DNA from: Raphanus sativus | Lineage: Eukaryota; Streptophyta; Magnoliopsida; Brassicales; Brassicaceae | Assembly (NCBI RefSeq): GCF_000801105.2 | Contig: NC_079512.1 | Span: 30,831,848 to 30,895,847 of the forward strand | Reading direction: 5' to 3' | Length of the DNA: 64,000 bases | Shown: positions 11,641 through 25,746 of the stretch, one piece after another | How positions within the stretch are numbered: the stretch's first letter is position 1 | How the letters are laid out: every line of letters starts with the position of its first letter | Notes under the pieces: model-generated | The model's database searches: none | Told to the model about the DNA's origin: nothing | What the model saw: only the letters and a program-made list of their open reading frames with translations | Made by a program: the position numbers and the translations under genes

Positions 11641-12922
11641 TCCGAAGAAAGAGAGGAAGAGAGAGAAAACAACTGGTGAAGAGAGAAAACAACTAGGTAG
11701 AAAAGAGAGAAAAGAGAGGAAGAGAAAGAGAGGATAACAACAGTTTGGAGAGTAAAGAGAGAATAGCTAAGAAAAGAGTGAGCTAGGGTTTAAAGAGAGA
11801 GAGAGAGCCTTTTAGAGATAAAGAGCGTGCTGTTTCCATATGGAGAGACTTGAGTGTTAATGACACAAAATCTGCTGAGAGATCGATTGCTTGATCCCAA
11901 AAGCTACATGGAGAGACTTGAAGAAAGACTGACATGAGAAAGCAACGGCTATCCCTTTGTTTCTTTTTTTCTCTTACATATATAGTAATTTTCTTTTGTC
12001 ACTCAAAACTTTCAATATTATTGTCTCATTAATGTTTATATACATTTTTGCATATCGATATACATATAACACGTACATGTGTGATACATCCATAAATATG
12101 ACCAATGATCATAACTTAACAATAAAAATAACTAATAAGATGGTCTACCTCAACGTATAAGCATTTTTCATTGCATGTTAATGAACAGATGTAACAAGCG
12201 ACAAATTGATATGGTGAAACCACAACCGGTTAGAAGAATGAGGTTACATCGAATTTAATTTCATATGTCAGTTGCTTGAAGTTGTGGACATGGTCAAAAA
12301 AATTATTTGTATTTTCCTGTATTTGAGCATCATGTACGTGGCACTTTTTGTATGTTTTCTAACTTTTTTATTGGTTATCAATTATTTATGGACCACACAA
12401 CCGGTCTACCATAGTGTACCACACTAAGAGTTTCATTTACTTGTTGCGTCACAAATTGTATACATAATTCGTATCTTAAAGTGCTTGTTTAAGCTTTATA
12501 AAAATCGAAAGAGTATATTTTGTTCTACTTAGCCATTGGTTCTCCAACTTGTACTGGTTGTATATGGATATGCGCTGAAATTGACATACCAAAAGAATCA
12601 GCCTCATAGGCACTGATGTTATTTAATGTTGCTCTTACTGCCATAATAGATTTTTTTCATGAAGATATTCTCGACACTCTTAACACGTGTCATTAGTGAT
12701 GAGCTCTCAAAGATTTTGCCACAAATGTTGCTCTTACTGTCATAATAGAATTTTTTGCACACCTCTGAAACGAAAAGAGTACAAAAATATTAAAATGATA
12801 CATTAAAATGGTGGGGGGTGGACCTGAGTTTCTCCTATGGGTTCACAAACACTCCAACCTAAGTGATCGATGATGGTTGGAATTATATTAGAACATATTC
12901 AGAGGAAACTGGTGGATAATGG
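11641..12922. other. Spacer between duplication copies
   Basis: The left part (to about 11,830) is GA-rich and is the probable leader of the membrane-protein pseudogene. The rest is AT-rich. An imperfect direct repeat (ATGTTGCTCTTACTG then CATAATAGA) occurs near 12,627 and 12,725. No gene seen. Confidence 0.4.
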
Positions 12923-14396
12923 ATATGGTACTAAAAAACATACAACAGTTTCTGGTATGGAATCTTGCGATAATATATTCCCTAATATCTTCCATTATAT
13001 AGGGCCATATTGGAGCAAACAAAGACCAACCCAGTTCTGCAGTGCAACCACAAGTTAACCCTTCCACAAGCTACGAGAGAAATACCGAGGCACCAATTAG
13101 AAAGAGCTCTGAGATACATCACTTGGCTCCCAGAGACAAAACACAAGTCCTGCAGTATAGGAACATAGGAGGAAATAAAGATCAACCCAGCTCTGCATTG
13201 CAACCAGAAGTTATATCTTCCCCAAGAAATGAGAAACATACCGAGTCACCTGTTAGAAAGAACTATGAGATGCATCATTTGGCTCCCAGAGACAAAACAC
13301 AACTCCTGCAGTATAAGAACATTGGAGGAAACAAAGACCAACCTAGTTTCTTAGTGCAACCAGATGTTCGCTCCTCCATAAACAAGGATGAAAATACCGA
13401 AGCACCAGTTAAAAAGATCTCTGAGATTCATCATTTGACTCCCAGAGACAAACCACAGATTCTGCCCACCTTCTTTAAAGCGGAAAGCTCCCGACGAGGT
13501 TTATACTTCAACTCACATCTTCTTATGTTCTTATTTCATATGCGCACTTTGTTAGCTCGAATAAACGTTTTGTGTTTCACAGAATGCCGACAGATCATTG
13601 TTGCCACAACTTAAACGCTTTTCCATGTCTCCAAGAGAAAACAGGTTCTAATTTTGGTTATCTAAACAATTTATCTACATATATATACACGTTTGCTTCA
13701 TTAGTTCTATATTCTTATATACATTACGGCTGAGTTTGCACAGGAACGTTGAGGAGCTAACACGCACAGTTGGGCAAGTAAAGGTTAGACATACCAACTA
13801 ATCTTTAGCTATTATTATAAGGACAACTTTCTGTGTTAAAACATTTGCAACACAATTGATTTTTCCAGGTGTCAAGCCAAGCGAGTAGACTAGATAATAA
13901 TACAACCAAGCAGCTTGTCAAGGAAAGCCCCCGGGCTAAGCCCCAACTCATGAACATGGCAAATCTGGAAATCCCGATCACGGAATATGATGAAAACATT
14001 GAGAAAGCTGAATCATATACAAAAGAACTCGACAACGTAAGTTCCTATAAATATAAACAGAGCCTCTCTCGTTATAACTAAACTGTATAGTTATGCCTTT
14101 TTTTTTGGTTCTATATGCAGATCTGCAACATTCTGAGGAAGAAACATGAGGAAGCGAAAGAGTTGCTTGTCCGTGCTGTAGTAAACAACAATAAGCTACT
14201 GATGCTCAACCATCCTTTACATGAAGACAAAATATCCTTTTATCAGTTCTTTTTTATTTTAATGGCATTTGTTAGATTTTATCTATCCATAGGTTAAAGC
14301 ATATAGACTCTTTTGTGTGTGTGTTTTCCCTTAATAATCAGAAACATTCGTATGGTCCAGAATTTCGCTGCTAAGTTGAGTTTAGGGGAGACATGA
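12923..14396 (+). pseudogene. Duplicated 3' half of the At4g18490-like gene
   Basis: This matches exons 9-14 of the gene at 843-4,815, with introns. There is no upstream half and no start. Exon 9 here carries three rather than two copies of the roughly 52-residue SEIHHLAP repeat. Two extra bases near 13,006-13,010 (GGGCCATATTGG against GGGCCATTGG) and an indel before CTGCCCACC at about 13,460 shift frame. Exons equivalent to 10-14 remain well preserved, including the U12-like signals (ATATCCTTTT and TTCCCTTAAT) and the terminal TGA at 14,394-14,396. It lies 3' of unrelated spacer, so I see no source of a correct transcript. Confidence 0.8.
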
Positions 14397-14505
14397 TGAA
14401 CACTCAAACAACTGTTGCTTTACGAGGTAATAATCTTGATCCTTTCTTTTCTTAGAAACTATATCGCTAGATATTATCTAAAGAGGCTCAAGTAAACTCA
14501 GGTTA

Positions 14506-16986
14506 GGCCCTGTTCGTTTGGTTGCCGCCGGTTTCAGCGTCAGCGTCAGCATCGGCGTCAGCGTCAGCGGCTGCGTCAAACTCGTTTATCTGATGTTCGT
14601 TTGGTTGTCGCCGACGCTGACGCCGACGCCGACGCTGACGCCGATTGTTGTTCGTTTCGAAGACACAGGAAATTGACGCAGCCGCAAGACGCCGACGCAT
14701 GACGCTGTTTTGGTTTGTTCGTTTGGTTGACGCTGCGACTATTTTCATTTATTCATATTTTATTTTTTAAAATTTGTAAAATTGTATTTTAAATAAATAA
14801 AATGTAGTTTAAATATATTTACATCCATAAGAATATTATGTTTAATTGGTAATAAATTTTTGGTCAAATATAAAAATATTTGATGTCATAAATCATAAGC
14901 TAAATAAAAATAAAAATAATACATCAAATTACTTTATAATCATAATCAATCATATTAAAAAATTATACTGAAGTAAATATGATAAAATCATACATTTAAT
15001 TTTCAAAATTATCACTTCAAACAAATAAGGCAAATATGTTTTATAGATAAAAGAAACATGAAATTAAGTTGGTTGATAAAACAAATATTACAACAAGTCT
15101 TAAAAAAAAATCATTAACTTAAACATGATTTAATATGGTAAACGACCTCTACCAAATCCGTTTGTGATGTTATCACGCAAAGCCTCCATTACTAGAGTTA
15201 TCTTTTATAAATTACTAGAGAACTCTCATACATGGCGAGTAAAAATCTAAAAGGAAAATTACAAGTTGTTTTACTAATTACTCTTTGTCTTTATCATCTG
15301 TCCTTTATGCATAAAACTGAACAAAAAAAAAAATCCAGTTTTGAAACTGGTTCTATTTAAATCAGTCAAACGATATCCATTCTGTTTGCATTCTCTCCAC
15401 CAACAAATATGAGTTTCACCAGGACATTGTTTTACGACATATACATGCTGAGGTTTAATGCATACATTATACTTGCATCTCTTGGTTTCATCATTGCTCA
15501 AAAAACCCTCGGTCAACAAAATTACAGATCAGATTATTATATATTATACTACACAAACGTGTTTTCTCTTTCTCTATTCTCTTAGCTAAAAAAAAGAACA
15601 CAACTACACACCTTTTAATTCATCACTAGCATCAAGCACAACCATAAACCAAAGAAGAAAAGTAATATCACCTTTGAGATATGAATGAGAGAAGCTTGAG
15701 TGAGAGAAGCTTGACAGAGCTTGAGTGAGAGAAGCTTGGGAGAGCTTGAGTGAGAGAAGCTTGGGAGAGCTTGAGTGAGAGAAGCTTGGGAGAGCTTGAG
15801 ACCTGCAAACACCAAACAAGAGAAACCCATCAGTAAAGCATCAACATCAGACACAAACCCATCTCAAAGACACATACTTTTGAAGAACAAAACAACAAAT
15901 GTCAACAGAAAAAAGAGCACAACTACACACCTTTTACCAAACGTTTACCAAACAGAGAAACCTATGTTACAAGAAACAAGCTTCTTTTATCAATAAAGCA
16001 AAGAATATACCTTGTCAACGTCCTGGTTACAAGCATACACTAGAGCATCAGCATCTGTGTTGTTGACCTGAAAACATCATTGACAACAATTAATAAACAG
16101 CAAGAATCTCAAACCTGAATTAAAAAAAAATCATCTGATTACATACAAACCAAAGTGTCATTACAAAAGTAAAGTGCACAAGCTGTCTCTCTAACCAAAG
16201 TGTATAAACTAAAAGAAACATGAGAGTCATCATTAACACACAGCAGCATAAAACACAACGATCCAATGTAATTTGAATCTGACAACAACAATGAAAAAAC
16301 AAGCTCAAGACTTTAACCTGTACGGCGTCGTCTGTGGAGGAGACGAGGGAGCTCGAGAGGCGTGTCTGTGGAGGAGAAGAGAAAGCTCGATATGGGTTTG
16401 GTCGAAGCTCAAAGAGAGGTGATGACCTTGAGAGTGATGACCTTGAGAGAGTGTGTAAGATGGTCGTCGAGAGCTTGAGATAGTCTGAGCATCGTCGAGA
16501 GAGTGAGAGCCTGAGGGGTCTGAACTTGAGAGGAACGTCGAGAGAGAGAGAGAGGCTGAGACGAGATAGATCTACGGAGAGTGATGGAGAAGCTGAGACA
16601 AGAGAGATCGACGGAGAGAGATGGAGAGAGGCTGAGAAAAGAGAGCTATGGCGAGACTGTGAGAAGAGCTGCAATGGAGAGGCTGAGACGACAGAGAGAG
16701 ATGGAGAAGGCTGCGTCAAAGTGGAGCGTCAAACAGCGTCAATAGAGATTTAGGGTTAGTTTTTTTTGTAAATAATCAAATATAATAAGGGTAAAAGTGT
16801 AAAAACATACTTCAGACGCTAAAGTTTTGACGCCGACGCAGGTTTTTTCGGCGATCGACGCACGGACGCGGCGTCTAGACGCGGCGTCAGATGCAGCTAC
16901 TTGCGTCAACTAAACGAACAAGAATTAACCGCACGAATAGACGCTGACACCGACGCCGGGACCTGCGGCGACCAAACGAACAGCAC
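14506..16986. mobile_element. PIF/Harbinger-like non-autonomous element
   Basis: Ends are GGCCCTGTTCGTTTGGTTGC on the left and, inverted, GTGCTGTTCGTTTGGTCGCC on the right, flanked by TTA on both sides (14,503-14,505 and 16,987-16,989). A 3-bp TTA duplication and GGCC/GTGC-type ends fit PIF/Harbinger. Copy 1 of the segmental duplication has the uninterrupted site near 4,927, confirming an insertion of 2,481 bp. Both ends are rich in CGACGC/CAGCGT subterminal repeats. Inside are a 25-bp tandem repeat at about 15,700-15,795 and a purine-rich tract at 16,330-16,740. I see no transposase. Confidence 0.8.
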
Positions 16987-17480
16987 TTAATCATTTCTTG
17001 ACCTGCGTATAGGTTCAACACCTTATGGTCGAAAGTCCAGAAACGTTGACGTCACACTAGTCCAAGGGACTCGATCATCTTTCTCATTTGCTGGTTAAAC
17101 AACGGAAAACAAAAGGTGAGTATTGGAACATAATATAATAAACACAATAAGCAGTTACCATATAGCTTAAGAAAACTTGATCGAGATGAATTTAGAAACG
17201 GGTAATATGGGTTCTGTTATTTGAGTCTTCTTTCCAAATACGTGAAAGGTAACATCATCAGTCATCACATCACACTCACACACCGAGTTAGATGACTGAT
17301 AAAGTGGAATATTTGGTTAGGGTCATTTCAAAATGAAATGGGTTTGATTGGATGTACACATGAATACATACATATACAGAGTTCAGAGATAAATGGGCCT
17401 TAATATAAACTCAATAGCGATTAACCTATTAGGCCCAAATTAAGAATTGATTTTATATTACAAACAAATACCTGCTGCTT

Positions 17481-17527
17481 CCCGCATTCTTCCTGGCGCA
17501 CATTTTAAACCAAATAGGCGCGTAAAA
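17481..17527 (+). promoter_or_regulatory. E2F-like sites upstream of the first KEN/D-box gene
   Basis: CTTCCCGC, CCTGGCGCA and AGGCGCGTAAAA lie about 340-385 bp before the start codon. They are kept in the orphan promoter of copy 1, where the middle one reads TTTGGCGC, a canonical plant E2F site. I infer S-phase or cell-cycle control; the sites are visible but binding is not shown. Confidence 0.45.
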
Positions 17528-17864
17528 ACACACTAAGGTAATAATGAAATGAATTGAGATCAAAACTTATCTTTGTAAAATATAAAAATATATTTTCGAC
17601 CCCGTAATAGAAATAGAGAATCTTCTAAAATTTTTTACCACGATCCCTCCATTACAGTTTTACACAGAGCGTCAGAATTTTTATAACCATTCTCAAAACA
17701 AAAATAATCCCTCCACAAAATTCGAAAACAAATCTCAGATCCATCACTTTCACTCCTATTTACACTGTACTTTACACACTTCACTTCATCAGTTCCACCT
17801 ATACTCAACTCCATCTCCCTCTCTCTTCTCTTATCTTCTCTCTTTCCTGTCGAGTTTTACATTA

Positions 17865-18182
17865 ATGGCAGCTCTGAATTTAATACCTGAAAACGACAAT
17901 AAAGAAAATGTCTCCCTCTCAGAGATAGCCACTGTTTCTGTCAAGTGGCCTCAAGATAAAGACAAAACCAAAATCAGATTAAGAAGAAAAGGGTATACAA
18001 GACAGCCCCTTCAAGACATCACTAACCTCTTTGTCTCATCATCACCATTGTCCTCTTCGTTTCTGAATCTTCGTATGCCCTCTTCGCCATCTCTATCAGT
18101 CGTTCCCAAATGCATGAAGAGAAAATCTGGTGTTGCTCTCAAGGCTGCCACTTCTACCTACTCCTGTAGAAATTTCAGATGA
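17865..18182 (+). CDS. Small KEN-box/D-box protein, paralogue 1
   Basis: Single-exon gene of 105 residues; I do not recognise a named family. It has a KEN box at residues 13-15 (NDNKENVS) and a full D-box, RQPLQDITN, near residues 46-54, fitting RxxLxxxxN. A conserved VPKCMKRKS block and a basic FR C-terminus follow. Both degron types are recognised by the anaphase-promoting complex (APC/C), and small plant proteins with KEN plus D-box (PANS1, OSD1/UVI4) regulate APC/C. A similar role here is inference. The start is chosen because MAAL and NDNKEN are shared with the paralogue at 20,052. A CT-rich leader and E2F-like sites precede it. The duplicated upstream region at 5,377-5,705 has lost its gene. 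Confidence 0.75.
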   Translation: MAALNLIPENDNKENVSLSEIATVSVKWPQDKDKTKIRLRRKGYTRQPLQDITNLFVSSSPLSSSFLNLRMPSSPSLSVVPKCMKRKSGVALKAATSTYSCRNFR

Positions 18183-20040
<1,858 letters not shown>

Positions 20041-20051
20041 GTTCTACATCA

Positions 20052-20378
20052 ATGGCGGCTCTCCTAAAACCTCAAAACGACAACAAAGAGAATATCTCAC
20101 CCTTCATGATGATCAAGCCTCTGGATTCTTCTACATCAATTGATAAAGACAAAACCCAAATCAGGATTAAAAGAAAAAGATCTAGAAGGCAACCTCTTAA
20201 AGACATCACCAATTTATTTGTCTCATCATCACAATTGTCCTCTTTATTTCTCATTCGTCACTTGCCCTCTTCCCCGACTCTATCAGTTGATCCCAAATGC
20301 ATGAAGAGACGATCTAATATCGGTCTCAAGGCTGATGCTACTTCTTCTTCTACATTCTCTTGTAAAAAATTTAGATGA
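20052..20378 (+). CDS. Small KEN-box/D-box protein, paralogue 2
   Basis: Single-exon gene of 108 residues, tandem paralogue of the gene at 17,865. Shared parts are MAAL, NDNKEN (KEN box at residues 12-14), DKDKTxIR, the D-box RQPLKDITN followed by LFVSSS, a PSSPxLSV stretch, PKCMKRxS and a basic FR end. Regions between the motifs differ freely, so selection appears to hold the degrons and the CMKR block. It is probably an APC/C substrate or regulator (inference). Its leader holds a long CT microsatellite, and GGCGCGGAAA lies about 457 bp upstream. The 3' flank from 20,658 is also found after the deletion point in copy 1 (5,706), showing that the ancestral unit held both paralogues. Confidence 0.75.
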   Translation: MAALLKPQNDNKENISPFMMIKPLDSSTSIDKDKTQIRIKRKRSRRQPLKDITNLFVSSSQLSSLFLIRHLPSSPTLSVDPKCMKRRSNIGLKADATSSSTFSCKKFR

Positions 20379-23300
20379 TTTTCTTCTTTTGTTTGGAATT
20401 GCTTTCTATCATCTAGAAACTTGAAATCTTCTTCCATTTTTGACTGTTGTATCTTTTCTTAAATTAAGGGTATATATTAATACCATGTGGCTGTCAGACA
20501 TTAGCATTCATGTACCCACAAGACAGCAGATATATTTCTATGAGTATACTGGTATCGCCATACCTATGATACTTGCATAATCTTATGTCTAGCATCAGTA
20601 TAATCAACAGATGGAACTGTATACATATGAACTGTAATCTGATCTTTTAGGCAAATTTAACCCAACTGAGAAGTGAACCGAACTTGTCTTTCTAATAAGT
20701 GATAACCGTGTCATTAACAAATACTTTATATAAATAATTTGGTTTTCAAAATAACTAATTATTATTCTTCAAAAGTTTTATTATACGAGATATTTACTTG
20801 TTTTTAGCCTTTTGTCAACGCTTGTTTTAGGCTTTAAAATAATATAAATAGTACTTTCGATAAAATCTTCAAAACAAAAACGGCAACATGAATTCTCAAG
20901 ATTATTGAGCCTGGTTTAATCAGATTAGGCATGAACATTTTACCTGGATCCAAAAATGGAACCTGAATCCAATCTGAAAAACCTGAAACAAAACCAAACT
21001 GAAATATAAAATACCAAATGGATATTAAATTAGGAGAGTTTAAATATCTGAATCCAAAATATTTAAACTCTACCAAACATGTATATGTAAGTCAATATTC
21101 CTAATTTATTTCTTTCATTTTATTCAAATATTTATATTGATGATGCCCATAACTTAAAATCAAACAATATATACACAACTGCACGCAAAATTATTTAATA
21201 CTCACTTAAAATATATGGTAATTTTTTGATCTGTGCATTAATAAAAATTGCATCTAAATTAGTGTTTTTTATTTTCAAAATTTTGTCTCCAAATCTATTA
21301 GTCGTCCAACTTATTAAAATTCGACAATCAGTTAAATTTATAACAGAATTTTAGATTAAAAAAAAACTTGATAGATGAAGAATTTGATTGTTTTTTCATA
21401 ATCTTTTTTTTTTTTTTGAAACATGTTTTTTTCATAATCTAAATATCTAAATCCAATCTAAAATAACTAAACAAAAAATATTTCAACCTGATCCGTAATA
21501 TAAAAATATGCCTAGGCCATATAATAGATTAGATCAAAGATGTAAATTTAAGAGAAAAGCCTTATATGGGAAGATAATTATTGTGTTAAAAATGTACTCT
21601 CTTTTGAAGATAATTCAGTGTTAACAAATGTACTCTCTTTTTCGGATTTTGTCACACAGTAAGTTTATTTCATCTGCTACATCACATATGTCTAGGAGTG
21701 TACATGAATTGAATATCCAAGTTTTTAAAGTTATTTTTGATTTGATATGTCTAGCTCGAATAGTTAAGTATCGGATTGATTTGATGCGATCCGTTAGTAC
21801 TCGGTGTTGAAATATTTTTTATATTTTTCATATTTTTGATATGTACAAATGAACTGTTTTAGAAAAATCAAAATAGAAAATAGAAAATAATAATGTTATT
21901 ACTAAAAGTATTTATCTTTTCAAACTTTGATAACTAAAATTAATAAATAAAAAATATTGTAAAACTTACATAAAATATAATACTTTTTTGCTTAAGCTAA
22001 AATATAATACTTATATAATTCTTTAAATATGTGTATATAATAGATTAGATATTGTTATTAGGCATAGAAATATTTGTGATTTTCTCTGTTTCTTATAGAT
22101 ATTACATAATACTATATTTGTTTTGTTTTATAAAATTATGAATCCGGAATTTTTTGTTGTAATCGACGTTAATAACAAATCAAATAAAAACTATATATGA
22201 TATTTTGTCCTGCTATACATATGTCACTACAATGGTCTAGTTGTTTAGTGATGTGTTGCATAATCATCTGGTCAAATGGTTTGCTGGCACCATTTTTCAT
22301 GAAACTGGATTTGGATAAGAATAATGCTTCAGTTGAATACGTAATTTACGTATAAGGAGTGTTATCATTTGGAAACTTATTCTATAACTGTATACTAATC
22401 GCTTAACCTCACCTTAGTTAGTGGAATCGTAAACTACACTTTACCACCTCCTGATATATGTAATAAAACATTATACAACCTTTTCGATTCTTTTGGTTGA
22501 AACTTTTTTGAATATTCTTCGTGTGATGAAATCTCCTGATGAATCAAATGGGTGAATTAAAATATAATCTCCGACTCACCAATCTAAAACTAACACCAAA
22601 TCACCAACTCATAAGTGCTCTTAGCCTTTGACTTCATTTTCATATTTTACTCCTTTCCTTTTCCATCTCATTGGATTTCATGAATCACCCTCCTCGTCAT
22701 TACCTCGTATTATTAACTCTCACTCACTCGCACACATATGTATATTAGTTTGTGCGCATGCATATATTTTATATATACCGTGATTGGATGGATAGGGACG
22801 GTCGAGTTAGAGATGGTGTAAGTTTTGGTATCGACATATAAAATTGTTTATTATAATTAGCACTCAACGCCGTCGTCCCTTATCGCTCTTTTTGACAGAC
22901 CAATGTAGCTGTAAAAGATTCATATATTTTTCTCATTAGTAAATATTCATATCTTTCTTACCTTGATGATGTAATTACGGAAAACGATCGTTAAATGGAT
23001 AAAACTTCATAATCAATCTTCTTAATCAAAATTTCATTAATTAATATCTTAGTCTTGTTTACTTTTGATCGTTTAAATACATGTTATTCGGGTTGCCTAA
23101 CAAATCATCGAGCGTTTCAAATGGATGATCGCATACATGACTCAACAAGAGTTTGAACAATACTGACACGCCGTGACCAAAGATCTTAATTGATTTGTAA
23201 CTCGTAAATGCGTCAAAATAATTTGATATTGTTAGTAATAAGTAACTAGTATTGATTTTGATTGGAAATGAGGAAACCCATTCTCACTGAATGCATATTA

Positions 23301-23757
23301 ACCGCTCGATATATCCACATAGTATAGGTATATATGTATTGGTATAAAATCCATCCCAGAGACAAGGCCACCTAACAAATCATCAAGTGTATATAAATGG
23401 ATCGCACATGAGTCTATAAAGGGTTTGGCCAATCTTAGGCCCTAGCACAAACAAGTATATATTAAGATGTCGATGTATTAAATATGTGTACTATACCGTA
23501 ATGCGACGATCTTTAGCAATTTTAAATACTATTCAAAGCACCAATTTGCATTTTGCAAGTCGCAAGAGTCACTTGCTAAGCTGGTAACAGATTAAATATG
23601 ATTGTTATTGATGTTTTTGGCAATGAGGAAAAAAACGAAGTGCAAACGAGAAAACCTGTCGTCGGTGACAACTCACGCTTGCACTTGCCATAAGCACTCA
23701 AACCCTAAGCTAGCTAAAGCCATCTCCACTACCACTACCAGAAACTCATGAAATAAA
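20379..23757. other. Long AT-rich spacer up to CLE2
   Basis: The part to about 20,950 is shared with copy 1 of the duplication. The rest is AT-rich, with no gene, RNA or clear element end. The last kilobase before 23,757 should contain CLE2 control sequences, but I can point to none except the TATA box. Confidence 0.4.
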
Positions 23758-23919
23758 TCTCTATAAATAGAAACACTCATGAGATCTCTTATTTCCTCAT
23801 ATACACTCATACACATCACGTTAACTACTTACAATTGCAATCTCCCTCTCTCTCTCTCTCTCCCTTTCTATTACCTTTCTATAAATAGAAATTAGTTCCA
23901 GTACTATATTGTAACTGTA
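23758..23919 (+). promoter_or_regulatory. CLE2 core promoter and leader
   Basis: CTCTATAAATAGAAACACTC at about 23,758 is a textbook TATA box; transcription would start near 23,790, giving a leader of about 130 nt with a short CT tract. A second TCTATAAATAGAAA at about 23,878 repeats the motif. It would start RNA only about 10 nt before the ATG, so it is probably not used for full-length mRNA. Confidence 0.6.
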
Positions 23920-24156
23920 ATGGCTAAGTTAAGTTTCTCGTTATGCTTCTTGCTGATTCTTCTGATAGTCTCAGTCGCCACCGGAAGCCGTCCTCTTGAG
24001 CAGACTCCAGTCGGGGTGAAGGTGAGAGATATAAGCCCTTCTATCAAGGCTACGAGTCAGACTGTGGCTGATGGTGAAGCTACTGGTGGCAACGGCAGCC
24101 AAGGAAAATCTCCAGAACGTTTAAGCCCTGGAGGATCTGACCCACAACATCATTAG
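23920..24156 (+). CDS. CLE2: CLE2-like secreted peptide precursor with Ser at core position 7
   Basis: An intronless 78-residue prepropeptide. Residues 1 to about 22 form a signal peptide (MAKLSFSLCFLLILLIVSVA). A variable middle follows, and the C-terminal CLE motif is RLSPGGSDPQHH, directly before the stop. Arabidopsis CLE2 ends RLSPGGPDPQHH, and the position between the KEN-gene region and the At4g18520/At4g18530 block fits At4g18510 (CLE2). CLE2 peptides act in the apoplast on CLV1-type receptor kinases; in Arabidopsis CLE2 is a root peptide linked to nitrogen status. Here position 7, normally the proline that is hydroxylated and arabinosylated, is Ser (TCT). Pro4 and Pro9 remain. Activity could be weakened or changed; that is inference. 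Confidence 0.9.
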   Translation: MAKLSFSLCFLLILLIVSVATGSRPLEQTPVGVKVRDISPSIKATSQTVADGEATGGNGSQGKSPERLSPGGSDPQHH

Positions 24157-24440
24157 TTATTTAAGGTTTCCTTTATAATTAAGAGTTGTTCTCAATTTCT
24201 TCGAGATATGCATTTCTTATCAATAACTTGTTGCAATGAATCTGTTTTTTTCTTTTGTAGTAAAATTGTGATTTTGCGTTTGTAAGATTATTACAAAAGT
24301 ATAACAGTTTTATTGATACATTACTCTACGTTTCGTTATTGCACATTGGATATTGTAAATTTGGTTATGTTTTACGTTAGATATTCCACATTAGTAATCG
24401 TTATGTTTTGACTGCAACAAGGACTGTATCATTATTATCA
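24157..24440. other. CLE2 3' flank
   Basis: Expected 3' UTR and terminator. TTATCAATAACTTG near 24,220 may serve as a polyadenylation region. Nothing else seen. Confidence 0.4.
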
Positions 24441-25746
24441 CTAGAGGCGGAGCCCCGCGCAAGCGCGGGGATATTAAAAATACATATGTTGTTATAGAAG
24501 ATGAAGTTAAGTGTTTTGCTTAATATAGTCGTATGATGATCAGAAGAGATGTATAAGAAGAAGAGAAGAGATGTCCAAATTCATATTAATGCACTTGTAT
24601 AATGTTTGATATTACATTCAACTGGAACTGCAAATGAAGATAGCGAATGCGAATTTGAATGGGGCATATATCTCAATACTGTGTTTACTGGTGGAGTTGG
24701 CCAATTAGTTTAGTCGCAGTATGGGACTCTGCATCCCTCAAGTTATCCATGTAAACGTCCTTGACAAGATGAGTTTCGAAAAGGTTTTTGGTTTCTGGTT
24801 TTAGAGTTGCTCTTAGTTTTGATTAAAAAAAAGAGTTGTTCTAGATAGAGATCTTTTTCCTAATGGTATGTTCTTTCAAAACTTTATTTCTTTTTTTTTT
24901 GTTTTGATGTGTGATCGCTTTTTAATACTATGTTTTGTTTCAAAAGTTATAAAGTTGGTTGTTTTGAAATAGAAGACGTGGTTGTTATTGTATCGTTGTT
25001 TTCCGGCGAAAATAGATTTCTGTTAATTATGCTTAAATTGATAAATCTGAAGAAATGTTCTTGTCAAGTCTGTCGACAAAAAAAAAAAATGTTCTTGTCA
25101 AGTCTTTGCCCACTTGTGTCGGACCATTTTTCAGGAGTACATACATGAAACATGGTTAGTTTAAAGCAAGCAAGATTGCATTAGGTGCGGAATAGTTTAT
25201 TACAAACGGATCAAATGAAATACAATGCAATATATTTTTTATCGAGCGACTTAAAAGTGTTACAAAACCTCCTTTTTGAGATCGAGTACGGCCATGAAAG
25301 CTTCTCTGGGTACATCATCTCTACCTATGACTTTCGTTTTCTTCTTACCTGTCGCCTCCTTTACACCATTCACATCGAATTTTATTAAAAAAAATATAAG
25401 TAAGAAAATCATTTATCCCTTCTTACTTTACAACAACGGTGACACTGTGATTACCTATTTAGTTTGTTGCTGCAGCAAGTGGAAGAGACATAGTAAATAA
25501 TATAAGCTTCCTGTGTGTTCACTTAGCCAAGAAACCAAATAAGAAGAAATTTTTTGACCATTCATACATTGTTATGTGCACAAACAAAAATAATGTACAA
25601 ATTTACAGAATCCTTTTGGAGCTGAAAATAAAACTCTGTTTTCTACTCTTAAAGTAAGTTTACTTTTTATATAAAAATATATAAATAAACCCATTAGATT
25701 TGCTAAAAAAATCCCATTAGATTAAAAGAAGTCATTCTTCTTCATA

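Noticed and set aside
16120..16719. A 199-residue minus-strand open frame rich in Ser and Leu
   Set aside because: It is the complement of a low-complexity GA-rich tract inside the Harbinger-like element; no domain, start context or partner.
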